A stretch of 64,000 bases of DNA from Pseudoalteromonas prydzensis (lineage in GTDB: Bacteria; Pseudomonadota; Gammaproteobacteria; Enterobacterales; Alteromonadaceae), in the NCBI RefSeq assembly GCF_001661495.1, contig NZ_BDDT01000007.1, positions 1 through 64,000 of the forward strand, read 5' to 3'. Position numbers and translations under genes: made by a program. Positions 1 through 8,531 of the stretch are shown here, piece after piece. Each line of letters begins with the position of its first letter. Positions within the stretch are counted from its first letter, which is position 1. The notes below the pieces were generated by a model. It ran no database searches. It saw nothing but the letters and a program-made list of their open reading frames with translations, and was not told the DNA's origin.

Positions 1-126
1 CCCGAAGCCCGAAGCCCGAAGCCCGAAGCCCGAAGCCCGAAGCCCGAAGCCCGAAGCCCGAAGCCCGAAGCCCGAAGCCCGAAGCCCGAAGCCCGAAGCC
101 CGAAGCCCGAAGCCCGAAGCCCGAAG
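1..126. repeat. Heptanucleotide tandem array (CCCGAAG)18
   Basis: Eighteen perfect copies of the 7-bp unit CCCGAAG run from the first base of the window, so the true 5' end lies outside it. The array ends in CGAAGCTCATGAG. The motif CGAAGCTCG also occurs singly in the composite intergenic repeat near 11479, and its reverse complement, CGGGCTTCGAGC, near 2709. This suggests the array grew from one copy of that repeat, which is inference. No reading frame or promoter is evident in it. Confidence 0.97.
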
Positions 127-225
127 CTCATGAGTATTTTTCACATAACTACACTTGCATGCCTTTGGTGTATCAGGCACTGTGTCATTAATTAAAATTA
201 TAAACTTAAATAAACAGGAGTGAGG

Positions 226-537
226 ATGTCTCAGTTTGATAATGTAAGTGTGGTTAAAACAGCAAACGTGTACTTTGACGGTAAAGTATCAAGCCGAACG
301 GTAATTTTTGCAGATGGCAGCACCAAAACATTAGGCTTTATGCAGCCGGGTGAGTTTGAATTTGCTACTAGCAAAAAAGAGTTGATGGAGCTTAATGGCG
401 GTCAGTGGCAAGTATTACTGCCTGGTGAAAGTGAATGGCAGACAATGTCAGCAGGGGAGTCATTTAACGTTGATGCTAACGTTACTTTCCAAGTTAAAGT
501 TGCTGACTTTGCAGATTATTGCTGTTCGTATACTTAA
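226..537 (+). CDS. ppnP: Pyrimidine/purine nucleoside phosphorylase PpnP (YaiE, DUF1255)
   Basis: This small cytoplasmic cupin-fold enzyme of the PpnP/YaiE family catalyses phosphorolysis of many purine and pyrimidine nucleosides to base plus (deoxy)ribose 1-phosphate. It has 103 residues from the chosen ATG, close to the usual ~95-105. The family-typical stretches [26 protein letters not shown] and a C-terminal DYCCSY are visible. A GTG six bases upstream is in frame, but AGGAG at 216-220 is properly spaced only for the ATG at 226. The gene stands alone and is followed by a hairpin terminator. Recognition is by overall similarity to E. coli YaiE. Confidence 0.9.
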   Translation: MSQFDNVSVVKTANVYFDGKVSSRTVIFADGSTKTLGFMQPGEFEFATSKKELMELNGGQWQVLLPGESEWQTMSAGESFNVDANVTFQVKVADFADYCCSYT

Positions 538-562
538 TATACAAATTAAGTGACACGCTGAA

Positions 563-585
563 AGCCTGCCATGCGCGGGCTTTTG
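563..585 (+). terminator. Intrinsic terminator after ppnP
   Basis: AGCCTGC pairs with GCGGGCT (one G-U) around a 5-nt loop and is followed by TTTT, 25 bases after the ppnP stop codon. Confidence 0.75.
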
Positions 586-604
586 CATATTTAATACTCT
601 GAGG

Positions 605-618
605 ATGATCTAAATCAT
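605..618. promoter_or_regulatory. FNR/CRP-like palindrome upstream of raiA
   Basis: A perfect 14-bp dyad, ATGATCTAAATCAT, contains TGAT-N4-ATCA, the core of the FNR/EtrA box TTGAT-N4-ATCAA. It lies about 40 bp upstream of the proposed -35 of the next gene, a usual place for class I activation. Outer bases deviate from consensus, so this is a suggestion only. Confidence 0.35.
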
Positions 619-658
619 AGTGAGTAACAAATAAATTCCATATTTATGCTTTTCTGCC

Positions 659-687
659 TTGTGTTAATCTAAATAGCCCCCAATACT
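659..687 (+). promoter_or_regulatory. Candidate sigma-70 promoter of raiA
   Basis: TTGTGT (659-664), a 17-bp spacer and AATACT (682-687) give a reasonable sigma-70 pair about 30 bases before the raiA start codon. It was scored by eye only. Confidence 0.4.
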
Positions 688-718
688 AGTTATGAGGTAA
701 CATAAAAAAGGATACCCT

Positions 719-1075
719 ATGAAAATTAATCTTTCTGGTCACCATGTTGACGTTACTGACTCTATTAGAGAGCACATCAACGAAAAATTTTCAAAAATTG
801 CGAGCCATTTTCCATCTCTGATCGCACTCGATATCATTCTTTCAAAAGAGCATCATAAGCTCCAAGCAGAAATTAGCACCATATACGAAGGCGCGCGCTT
901 ATCAGTTAAAGGTGAGAACGAAGTTCTTTACCCTGCAATTGCAAACGCGGCTAAAAAACTCGATGCGGCATTAAAGCATCGCAAAGGCCAAATTAAAGCC
1001 AATTTACACCAGAAACCAGTGAGTACAACACCTGAAATTGCTCACGAAATTATTCAAGAAATGGATTTACGTTAA
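719..1075 (+). CDS. raiA: Ribosome hibernation factor RaiA/HPF (short type)
   Basis: This protein binds the 30S decoding region and stabilises inactive ribosomes in stationary phase or stress. Its 118 residues cover the single HPF/RaiA domain (beta-alpha-beta-beta-beta-alpha) from MKINLSGHHVDVT through the basic helix KKLDAALKHRKGQIK. A short C-terminal tail makes it RaiA-sized (about 113) rather than HPF-sized (about 95). The N-terminus is closer to HPF and the central DIILSKE segment closer to RaiA, so the name within the family is uncertain. AAAAAGGA precedes the ATG. It is a single gene with its own candidate promoter and an FNR-like dyad upstream; it is not next to rpoN, where hpf usually sits. 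Confidence 0.88.
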   Translation: MKINLSGHHVDVTDSIREHINEKFSKIASHFPSLIALDIILSKEHHKLQAEISTIYEGARLSVKGENEVLYPAIANAAKKLDAALKHRKGQIKANLHQKPVSTTPEIAHEIIQEMDLR

Positions 1076-1085
1076 GAAATAAAAG

Positions 1086-1112
1086 GCGCTAGGTTCTAGG
1101 TAACTAGGATCT
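1086..1112. repeat. Short CTAGG-rich repeat fragment
   Basis: CTAGGTTCTAGG followed by ACTAGGATCTAG matches the CTAGG-rich tail module of the composite intergenic repeats found at 2.7, 6.9, 11.4 and 13.4 kb. It is a minimal stand-alone copy between raiA and the transporter gene. Confidence 0.5.
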
Positions 1113-1209
1113 AGCAAACCGTTTCATCTTCCACTAATTTTCTCACTTTCAATCCACACTAAAACGCTGTAACTTACTTATTAATAAAAACAATGTAGTA
1201 AGTACACAG

Positions 1210-2442
1210 ATGCAATCAGCAGTATCAACTTGGCAAACCCGTTTAAACGCATTGGGCCCTGGTATTTTAATGGCCACCGCTGCCATTGGCGGTTCACATT
1301 TAGTCGCATCAACGCAAGCTGGCGCTATTTTTGGCTGGCAACTATTTTGGCTCATCGTAGTGGTAAACGTACTTAAGTATCCGTTTTTCCGCTTTGGCAT
1401 CGAATACACGCTCGCCACTAAAAAAAGTCTTGTTGAAGGGTATCAAAGTAAAGGACCGTGGTTTTTTTACAGCTTTATCGGCTTAAATATTATTGCCGCG
1501 GTGGTGAATACCGCGGGGGTTTTATTGCTGACAGCAAGTCTGCTGCACTATGCACTACCTATCACTATTTCAGTGACCTTATTATGTTGGTTGATATTAG
1601 CTGTGTGCTTAGTGATTTTATTGCTCGGGCATTTTAAAGCGCTGGATAACGTTGCCAAAGCGATTATGGCGTTATTAACTCTTGCCACAGTTATTGCCCT
1701 TGCGATTGCGTTTAGTAACGGCCCAATGGCGCCTGTTGATTATATTGGCCCATCTCCTTATGAACTAGCCATGCTTGGGTTTATGGTTGCGTTAATGGGA
1801 TGGATGCCTGCCCCGATTGAAATTTCAGCTTTAAGCTCATTGTGGCTAAAAGAAAAGCAAAGCCAACAAACGGTAACGAGAGCGCAGGGGTTATTTGATT
1901 TTAATTTGGGTTACTGGCTAACCGCAATATTAGCGTTAGTGTTTTTCTCTCTTGGTGTATTAGTGCAATATGGGCAAAGTACTAAAATAGAGCTTGGTGG
2001 TGTGGCGTTTGCTAAGCAGCTGATTGATATGTACGCCCTGACTATCGGCGAGTGGGCACGACCGCTGGTGTCGGTAATTGCATTTTTATGTATGTTTGGT
2101 ACTACCCTTACAGTGCTGGATGGCTACGCACGAACACTTAACGAATCTCATAAACTGCTTGGTTGTAAGCAAAGCAAGCACAGCCTAAATATTTGGCTAA
2201 TTTTACAGTCACTTGCCGGTATGGCGGTGATCTTGTTTTTTAAATCAGCCCTTGGCCCGATGCTTACCTTTGCGATGACTTTAGCGTTTTTAACCACGCC
2301 GATTTTTGCGTGGCTGAATTTTAGCTTGGTTCGTTCAGAGCCAAGTATCCAACATTCTACAGTGATACGCAGTTTAAGTTGGTTAGGACTGATTTATTTA
2401 GTGGGCTTTGCGTTGATGTTTTTAGTTTGGCAGCTTGGTTAA
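1210..2442 (+). CDS. NRAMP-fold transporter with non-canonical metal site
   Basis: This polytopic inner-membrane protein of the NRAMP (SLC11-like, LeuT-fold) superfamily has 410 residues and about 11 hydrophobic segments. The N-terminal GPGILM and the QAGA-FGW region align well with MntH-type NRAMPs. In transmembrane helix 1 the metal-binding DPGN is replaced by GGSH, and in helix 6 the MPHN is replaced by MPAP. The residues that coordinate Mn2+/Fe2+ in canonical NRAMPs are therefore missing, so divalent-metal import should not be assumed. Such divergent members form a recognised side branch whose substrates are largely undefined. The start is the first ATG, with a weak ribosome-binding site. 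The gene is monocistronic. Confidence 0.8.
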   Translation: MQSAVSTWQTRLNALGPGILMATAAIGGSHLVASTQAGAIFGWQLFWLIVVVNVLKYPFFRFGIEYTLATKKSLVEGYQSKGPWFFYSFIGLNIIAAVVNTAGVLLLTASLLHYALPITISVTLLCWLILAVCLVILLLGHFKALDNVAKAIMALLTLATVIALAIAFSNGPMAPVDYIGPSPYELAMLGFMVALMGWMPAPIEISALSSLWLKEKQSQQTVTRAQGLFDFNLGYWLTAILALVFFSLGVLVQYGQSTKIELGGVAFAKQLIDMYALTIGEWARPLVSVIAFLCMFGTTLTVLDGYARTLNESHKLLGCKQSKHSLNIWLILQSLAGMAVILFFKSALGPMLTFAMTLAFLTTPIFAWLNFSLVRSEPSIQHSTVIRSLSWLGLIYLVGFALMFLVWQLG

Positions 2443-2473
2443 CTTACAAAGGTAAGATGCTTAGCTGCAATGT

Positions 2474-2800
2474 GCGCGGGGTAAACCCGCGTCTACGCCG
2501 GTAGCAGCGAGTTTACCTCGCGACTGTTTATACATTTACATGATAAACCTATTTTACCACCGAGGGCACAAAGGCGCTGCGCGCTACACAGAGAAACCAA
2601 AGTAAAAAATCACTTATTTCTTCTCTGTGAACTCGGTGGTGAATTAATCACTAAAACCATTTTGCACAAAGAGAAGTGAATGAGAGTAAATGAGAAGAAA
2701 AAACGCCACGGGCTTCGAGCTGTGGGATAAATACACCTAGCACTTAGTCAGTTTCTAGAACCTAGCCGCTACTTTTATAATTACTTCTCTAAAGCGCAGC
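2474..2800. repeat. Composite intergenic repeat, copy A (near complete)
   Basis: This fills most of the 407-bp gap between the convergent transporter gene and yacG. In order it holds two small hairpins with GTAAA/TTTAC loops (CGCGGG...CCCGCG and GCGAG...CTCGC). Next comes a large imperfect palindrome: ACCACCGAG 2556-2564 pairs with CTCGGTGGT 2632-2640, and CACAGAGAA 2587-2595 with TTCTCTGTG 2621-2629, with a 22-nt insert on the left arm only. A block with CACAAAGAGAAGTGAATGAG follows, and a CTAGAACCTAG tail closes it. The same order recurs near 6.5 kb and, inverted, at 11.4 kb. No ORF of note is present. Confidence 0.85.
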
Positions 2801-2849
2801 GCCTCATAACCTATTTGTGAATCAATCCTTTGTACGAATAAAGCTTGTT

Positions 2850-3080
2850 CTACTTGAAAAAATCATCGTCGTTTTTAGCAAGCATAGCTTCAATATCTTC
2901 AATCATATCTTGGCTTAAATCATCGGCAGAGGTAATTGGTGCGGAGATTTTATTGTTTTCAAACGACCATTCGCCTAAATCAATTAACTGACAGCGTTTC
3001 GAGCAAAAAGGGCGGTGCGGACTTTTTTCTGACCATTCTACTTGGGCTTTACACGTTGGGCAGCTTACAACTGTTGGCAT
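2850..3080 (-). CDS. yacG: DNA gyrase inhibitor / zinc protein YacG
   Basis: This small zinc-ribbon protein binds GyrB and inhibits gyrase in E. coli. Its 76 residues carry the four zinc-ligand cysteines at C7, C10, C26 and C30 (CPTC and CSKRC), then an acidic C-terminal tail. It is the last gene of the pil block, downstream of pilB. In most gammaproteobacteria yacG follows coaE directly or after zapD; here pilB intervenes and no zapD is present. Confidence 0.92.
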   Translation of the reverse strand: MPTVVSCPTCKAQVEWSEKSPHRPFCSKRCQLIDLGEWSFENNKISAPITSADDLSQDMIEDIEAMLAKNDDDFFK

Positions 3081-3118
3081 AACATCTTCTCATAAATCTT
3101 TTTTGCTATAATACAGAT

Positions 3119-3138
3119 CCTAGCACCGAGGTGCTAGG
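3119..3138. repeat. Perfect 9-bp inverted repeat between pilB and yacG
   Basis: CCTAGCACC and GGTGCTAGG are separated by GA, an exact dyad. The half-site matches the CTAGCACCGAG module seen near 6920, so it is probably part of the intergenic repeat family. There is no adjoining T-run on the minus strand, so it is not a good intrinsic terminator. Confidence 0.55.
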
Positions 3139-3145
3139 TTGGAGT

Positions 3146-4825
3146 TTAAAAACTAGTAACGCGGTTTATTTCTGCAAGCGAGGTCATACCGGCGGCGGCT
3201 TTACGAAGGCCTGATAAACGTAAATTATTAAAACCAGCTTTTAATGACACTTCAGCTATCTCCAGTGAGTTACCACCGCGCATAATGATTTGCGCTATTT
3301 CAGGGGTAATTTTCATCACTTCATAGATACCTACCCGGCCTTTATAGCCATCGGTACAGCTGTCGCAACCTTTCGGAGCAAATAAAGTCAGTTCTGCTAT
3401 TTGTTCTGGGCTAAAGCCTTGGCGCTGTAACTCTTCACTTGGCAAGGTTTCAGGTGTTTTACATTTTGGGCATAAACGACGGGCTAAACGTTGTGCGATG
3501 ATCAAGCTAATTGAGCTGGCCACGTTATACGCAGGCACGCCCATATTAAGTAAACGCGTTAGGGTTTCTGGTGCTGAGTTGGTATGCAAGGTAGACATAA
3601 CCAAGTGACCGGTTTGTGCCGCTTTTATTGAGATTTCCGCGGTTTCAAGGTCTCGGATCTCACCCACCATCACCACATCAGGATCTTGACGTAAGAAGGC
3701 TTTTAATGCGTTAGCAAAGGTCATCTCGGCGCGTGGGTTAATTTGTACTTGATTGATCCCTTCGAGGTTTATTTCAACCGGATCTTCTGCGGTACTGATA
3801 TTACGCTCCGGCTGGTTAAGAATATTCAAACCCGTGTAAAGCGAAACCGTTTTACCCGAGCCAGTAGGGCCAGTAACTAAAATCATACCTTGTGGTTGTT
3901 GCAGCGCATCCATATAAAGCTTTTTTTGCTCAGGCTCATAACCAAGTACATCAATGCCTAACATCGCACTTGATGAATCAAGGATACGCATTACTATTTT
4001 TTCGCCCCATAAGGTCGGCAGGGTACTTACCCGGAAATCAATGCTTTTCCGTTCGGTGATTTTTAACTTGATACGGCCATCTTGTGGTTTACGTTTTTCA
4101 GCGATATCTAAACGTGCCATAACTTTTATACGTGCCGATAAACGCGTAGCTAAGCTGTTTGGCGGGCTGGCCATTTCATGCAAAATACCATCAATACGAA
4201 AACGTACCCGGTATTTATGTTCATAGGGTTCAAAGTGTAAATCCGAGGCACCTTTTTTTATCGCATCCATCAAAATTTTATTGATGTAGACAATAATTGG
4301 CGCATCGTCTTTTTCATCTTCACCGTTGTTTTGCTGCTCGCGTGGGCCTTCGGTATCTAGATCACTAAACTCTTTAAATTCTTCATCGCTTAAGTGCAAG
4401 CTGCCTGAGGCATCAAGCAATTGCTCTATTTTGGCTTCGAGTTGACGATAATCAACCACCACCACTTCACAAGAAAGCCCAGTGCTGAATTCAAAATTCT
4501 CAAAGGCGCCGTAATCAGTTGGATCAGAGGCGGCAATATAAAGCTTACGACCTTTTTTAACGAGTGGCAGAATGTGATGTTCTTTGATCAGCTTTTCTTT
4601 AATTAACTCTTTAGGGATCAGCTCTACATCAAAATCACGCAGGTCAAAATAAGGCACTCGGAATAAATCGATGCATTGCTCGGCAAGTTCATGACCATCA
4701 ATACCGCTGCATTTTGCGATCAGCTCTGCTGTTGAAGCATATTCGCGCTGCTTTAATTTAACAGTTTCAGCGTCAATACGACCAAGCGTAATAAACTTTC
4801 TAAGTAATGGTGAATTAATATTCAT
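3146..4825 (-). CDS. pilB: Type IV pilus extension ATPase PilB
   Basis: This hexameric cytoplasmic GspE/PilB-family ATPase powers pilin polymerisation. Its 559 residues match family length. An N-terminal MshEN-like domain is followed by the T2SSE ATPase core with Walker A GPTGSGKT at 319-326, an Asp box, Walker B and the His box. The tetracysteine zinc motif (CPKC ... CDSC) lies in the C-terminal third. AAGGTG precedes the ATG. The gene lies downstream of coaE with a 132-bp gap, so it may have its own promoter; in relatives pilB normally sits between pilA and pilC. Confidence 0.96.
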   Translation of the reverse strand: MNINSPLLRKFITLGRIDAETVKLKQREYASTAELIAKCSGIDGHELAEQCIDLFRVPYFDLRDFDVELIPKELIKEKLIKEHHILPLVKKGRKLYIAASDPTDYGAFENFEFSTGLSCEVVVVDYRQLEAKIEQLLDASGSLHLSDEEFKEFSDLDTEGPREQQNNGEDEKDDAPIIVYINKILMDAIKKGASDLHFEPYEHKYRVRFRIDGILHEMASPPNSLATRLSARIKVMARLDIAEKRKPQDGRIKLKITERKSIDFRVSTLPTLWGEKIVMRILDSSSAMLGIDVLGYEPEQKKLYMDALQQPQGMILVTGPTGSGKTVSLYTGLNILNQPERNISTAEDPVEINLEGINQVQINPRAEMTFANALKAFLRQDPDVVMVGEIRDLETAEISIKAAQTGHLVMSTLHTNSAPETLTRLLNMGVPAYNVASSISLIIAQRLARRLCPKCKTPETLPSEELQRQGFSPEQIAELTLFAPKGCDSCTDGYKGRVGIYEVMKITPEIAQIIMRGGNSLEIAEVSLKAGFNNLRLSGLRKAAAGMTSLAEINRVTSF

Positions 4826-4957
4826 TGCGCACCTTGGTTAGATCCTTTTATAGCCTGCAATTTATCAGAAAAAAGAATGGTATAACATTAGTCTTGTCGA
4901 TTTAAGGTAATTTGCCAACAAAAAGCTGAAAAGTTTTTGTTTATCTAGGTATTTAGT

Positions 4958-5587
4958 TTATTTTTTCGCAGCCAGTGTTAAATACTGCGTATGCAATTGT
5001 TGTATCACAATGGCGACTAAAGCCAACGGTTGATTATTATCAACCACATCGTCAGCGCGGTGGAGTTTATCCTCGCGCGACATTTGCGCGGCAATAATAC
5101 TCAGTGCTTGCTGGCGATCAATGTTATCTCGTGCGATAGTGCGTGAAATCTGTATTTCTACAGGCACATCAATTATTAACGTGCGATCGCAATACTGTTC
5201 AAGGCCATTTTCAAATAATAGCGGTGCAACAAGTACAACGTAAGCGCTGTTAGCTGTACTTAAATCATTAAGCGTTTTTTCACGAATAAGTGGGTGCAGT
5301 AAATTATTAAGCCAAGTTTTTTGTGCTGTATCGGCAAAAATAACCTCTCGTAACTTAGCGCGATTTAAACTGCCATCGGGGTTTAATATCTCATTACCAA
5401 AATGTTCGCTAATGGCTGCTAGTCCATTGCTATTTGGCGCAACAACTTGGCGAGCGATAATATCAGCATCTACAACAGTAATGCCAAGCTGTTCAAACAT
5501 AGCGCTTACGGCACTTTTACCACAGCCAATACCGCCAGTTAAGCCCAGCACCCAGTTCTTTATCGGTTGAGCAGTGGAAGTGTTCAT
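4958..5587 (-). CDS. coaE: Dephospho-CoA kinase CoaE
   Basis: This enzyme catalyses the last step of coenzyme A synthesis, ATP-dependent 3'-phosphorylation of dephospho-CoA. Its 209 residues carry the P-loop GLTGGIGCGKS at 15-25, the VVDADIIAR segment that binds substrate, and the LID-type region near DRTLIIDVP. The start codon is one base after the pilD stop, so the two genes are cotranscribed and possibly translationally coupled. The pilD-coaE pairing is widespread in gammaproteobacteria. Confidence 0.96.
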   Translation of the reverse strand: MNTSTAQPIKNWVLGLTGGIGCGKSAVSAMFEQLGITVVDADIIARQVVAPNSNGLAAISEHFGNEILNPDGSLNRAKLREVIFADTAQKTWLNNLLHPLIREKTLNDLSTANSAYVVLVAPLLFENGLEQYCDRTLIIDVPVEIQISRTIARDNIDRQQALSIIAAQMSREDKLHRADDVVDNNQPLALVAIVIQQLHTQYLTLAAKK

Positions 5588-5588
5588 A

Positions 5589-6488
5589 TTAATAACCTAG
5601 CAAATTAAAATAGAATGCTTGGATTTGTGTGCCCCATAATAAGGTAACCCAACCGGCAATGGCTAAATAGGGGCCAAACGGAATAGGCGTGGCTTTATCC
5701 TTACCCTGAATAGTTAGTAGTGTAATGCCGATAATGGCGCCCACCACACTCGATAATAAAACAATAGTGAGTAGAGATTGCCAACCCAGTAAGGCACCGA
5801 ATACAGCTAATAATTTAAAATCACCATAACCCATGCCTTCTTTGCCGGTGATGAGTTTAAATAGCCAAAATACGCTCCATAAACTTAAGTAACCACACGC
5901 TGCACCAATAATCGCATCTGTAGGCGATATTGTAATACTCATTACTGCGGCAATCAGTGCTAGCCAAACGAGTGGTAGAGTAAGTTGATCGGGTAGCAGC
6001 ATGTGGTCAATATCAATAAAGGTCAGCGCGACTAATACCCAAGTAATTAAAATATACAGTAGTGCCTGCTCAGTCACGCCAAAGGTGTAGGCCACTATTA
6101 AGCTTAAAACCGCAGTAAGCATTTCAACAATTGGGTAACGTACTGAAATAGGGTTACTGCAACTAGCGCAGCGACCTTTTAACAATAACCAGCTAATAAC
6201 AGGAATGTTTTGCCATGGCTTAATTGCCGTTTTGCATTTGGGACAGGTCGAATTTGGCTTGAGTAGGTTGAATTCAGCTTCCGTATCAGCTGGTTTAGTA
6301 GGTTTTAAATCATCAGCGAGCAAAACGCGGCATTCAGTTTGCCATTCGCGCTGCATCATAAGTGGCAACCGATAAATCACTACATTCAAAAAGCTGCCAA
6401 TACAAAGGCTTACTAGGCCTACGGTGAGTAAATAAAACCACAGTTGGCTTTGCATTACAATGATGATATCGAGAAAGAAATTTTGCAT
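5589..6488 (-). CDS. pilD: Prepilin peptidase / N-methyltransferase PilD
   Basis: This bifunctional inner-membrane aspartyl protease cleaves prepilin leaders after Gly and N-methylates the new Phe. Its 299 residues carry the cytoplasmic zinc-type cysteines C82, C85, C107 and C110 that typify bifunctional enzymes. The two catalytic aspartates are in FIDID (D159) and GYGDFK (D223), among about eight membrane segments. The first ATG is used; a second in-frame ATG eleven codons later lacks a better ribosome-binding site. The substrates are presumably the two pilins encoded at 9.1-10.0 kb, and type II secretion pseudopilins elsewhere. Confidence 0.95.
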   Translation of the reverse strand: MQNFFLDIIIVMQSQLWFYLLTVGLVSLCIGSFLNVVIYRLPLMMQREWQTECRVLLADDLKPTKPADTEAEFNLLKPNSTCPKCKTAIKPWQNIPVISWLLLKGRCASCSNPISVRYPIVEMLTAVLSLIVAYTFGVTEQALLYILITWVLVALTFIDIDHMLLPDQLTLPLVWLALIAAVMSITISPTDAIIGAACGYLSLWSVFWLFKLITGKEGMGYGDFKLLAVFGALLGWQSLLTIVLLSSVVGAIIGITLLTIQGKDKATPIPFGPYLAIAGWVTLLWGTQIQAFYFNLLGY

Positions 6489-6510
6489 TGTATGACCTAA
6501 AAACTACTAA

Positions 6511-7000
6511 AAACCCGAGTCTATGCCGGTAGCAGCAAGTTTACCTCGCGACTGTTTATACATTTACACCGACAAACCTATTTTACCACCGAGGGCAGGA
6601 GGCGCTGCGCGCTACACAGAGAAGAGAAAGCCTCGTGCTACGGGTTATCAATACACCTAGCCACTTCCTACAACCAGAACCTAACCGCTATTTTTACAAT
6701 TACTTCTCTAAAGCTAAGCGCCTCTTATCCTCTTTTTGAATCAGTCACTTAAAACCATTTTGCACAAAGAGAAGTGAATGAGAGCAAATGAGAAGAAACG
6801 CCACGGGCTACAGTATCTTTCACCTTTGTAGGAGAGCGCTTTAGCGCCGATTGGTTTTAACACATAACCTCAAACACTATCACGGCTAAAGCCTGTTCCC
6901 ACAAAATAAAATACACCTAGCACCGAGTCACTTCCCTAGAACCTAGGGCCTTTTATTGCTTCTCTTAACCTCTTTATGAATAAATCACTTAAATAAAAAG
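6511..7000. repeat. Composite intergenic repeat, copy B (expanded, missing one palindrome arm)
   Basis: This occupies most of the 664-bp gap between pilC and pilD. It starts with the GTAGCAGCAAGTTTACC hairpin module and continues into ACCACCGAGGGC...CACAGAGAA, but the right arm of the large palindrome is absent. The CTAG-type tail appears twice (about 6655-6690 and 6917-6945), around a second copy of the CACAAAGAGAAGTGAATGAG block. A distinct module near 6833-6900 contains GAGAGCGCTTTAGCGCCGA. I see no gene here. The gap separates pilC from pilD within what would otherwise be one operon. Confidence 0.8.
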
Positions 7001-7036
7001 ATGTTGCATTGCTTTATATAAATTAGGAACATTTTT

Positions 7037-7152
7037 GCTTACAGCTTACAGCTTACAGCTTACAGCTTACAGCTTACAGCTTACAGCTTACAGCTTACAG
7101 CTTACAGCTTACAGCTTACAGCTTACAGCTTACAGCTTACAGCTTACAGCTT
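7037..7152. repeat. Heptanucleotide tandem array (GCTTACA)16
   Basis: Sixteen perfect copies of GCTTACA plus a partial GCTT end directly at the pilC stop codon, which begins at 7155 on the minus strand. If pilC and pilD are cotranscribed, the array lies in the leader of pilD mRNA. On the minus strand it reads as repeated TGTAAGC, with a TAA in every copy. Confidence 0.97.
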
Positions 7153-8379
7153 TTATATAACCGACCCAAGTTGGAAAATAGGTAAGTACATAGCAATGAT
7201 CAAGCCACCAACCAGTACGCCGAGTACCGCCATAATTAGCGGCTCTAACAGGCTTGATAAACCATCAACCGCATCATCAACTTCTTGCTCATAAATAGTT
7301 GCAACTTTTGCCAGCATACCATCGAGCGAGCCTGATTCTTCACCAATGGCCACCATTTGGATCACCATATCGGGGAATATCTTCGAGTTGCGCATCGCCC
7401 AGTTCATTTGGTTACCTGAGCTTACCTCGGCTTTAATATCTAAAATAGCATAACGGTAAACCGCGTTACCAGAGGCGCCAGCTGCAGAATCTAGCGCATC
7501 AACTAATGGCACACCAGCGGCAAAAGTGGTCGAAAGCGTACGGGCATAACGCGCCACCGCTGCTTTATTTAAAATCATGCCTATTACAGGAAGCCTTAAA
7601 ATTGCACGGTCGTTGGCGTCGCGCAGCTTTTTACTTTTTAGCAGTGCTTCCTTATAGGCATAGCCAAAGCCGATAAGTGCAAAGAGTATGATCCACCAAT
7701 ACTCCTGCATAAACTCAGAGATAGCTATAACAAATAAGGTAAATGTGGGAAGTTCAGCACCAAAGCCAGCAAAAATATCTTGGAACTGTGGTACCACGAA
7801 TATAAGTAAAATAGAGGTAACAATTAACGCCACTACTAATACCGCAATAGGGTAAAACATGGCTTTTTTAATTTTAGATTTCAGTGCTTCTGATTTTTCT
7901 TTATACAGGGCTACGCGGTCAAATATTTTATCCAGTGCACCAGATTGCTCGCCAGAGGCGACTAAATCACAATACAAATCATCAAAATAGCGAGGGTGTT
8001 TACGTAGTGCGTTTGATAAAGTACCACCAGCTTTTACTTCATCGCCAATGGTCTCCATCAGCTTGCCAACACTTTTATTAGTGGCACCGGTGCCAATCAT
8101 TTCTATCGATTGAATAAGTGGCACGCCCGCCATTAACATAGTGGCTATTTGCCTAGTCACTAAAGCAATATCTTTGGCAGTGATTTTTTGCATACGTGTA
8201 CCAAACAAAGGTTTGGCTTTGCGTTTAACTTTTGAGGGGGTGATACCTTGTTTACGTAACTGGGCTTTAACTAAAGCAATACTCATCCCATTCATTTCAC
8301 CTTCTAGACGTTTGCCACGGGCGCTTACACCTACCCATTCAAAGGTGTCCTGTCCTTTTTTATCTGTGTCTTTAGCCAT
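7153..8379 (-). CDS. pilC: Type IV pilus inner-membrane platform protein PilC
   Basis: This GspF-family polytopic membrane protein couples the PilB and PilT motors to pilin assembly and disassembly. Its 408 residues match the family. Two T2SSF domains (roughly 75-195 and 280-400) each end in hydrophobic segments, with the conserved ALRKHPRYFDDLYCDLVASGEQSG region in the first and its counterpart, MVIQMVAIGEESG, in the second. GGAA lies upstream of the ATG. It is downstream of the second pilin gene and the convergent accessory gene instead of pilB. Confidence 0.95.
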   Translation of the reverse strand: MAKDTDKKGQDTFEWVGVSARGKRLEGEMNGMSIALVKAQLRKQGITPSKVKRKAKPLFGTRMQKITAKDIALVTRQIATMLMAGVPLIQSIEMIGTGATNKSVGKLMETIGDEVKAGGTLSNALRKHPRYFDDLYCDLVASGEQSGALDKIFDRVALYKEKSEALKSKIKKAMFYPIAVLVVALIVTSILLIFVVPQFQDIFAGFGAELPTFTLFVIAISEFMQEYWWIILFALIGFGYAYKEALLKSKKLRDANDRAILRLPVIGMILNKAAVARYARTLSTTFAAGVPLVDALDSAAGASGNAVYRYAILDIKAEVSSGNQMNWAMRNSKIFPDMVIQMVAIGEESGSLDGMLAKVATIYEQEVDDAVDGLSSLLEPLIMAVLGVLVGGLIIAMYLPIFQLGSVI

Positions 8380-8531
8380 TGCTTTATTCCGAATTACGTT
8401 TAGGAAATAAAAAATTATTATACTCTATAGTAGCCAGCTTTAACTGCTTAAACAATTGATTAGATAAACTTAAGCTGATTAAATAGACCGAATTCAATTT
8501 GTTTCACTTTCAGTTGGAGTGTAATGCGTAA

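Noticed and set aside
1..126. CRISPR array
   Set aside because: This array and the ones at 7037 and 13350 are uninterrupted tandem repeats without unique spacers, and no cas genes are present.
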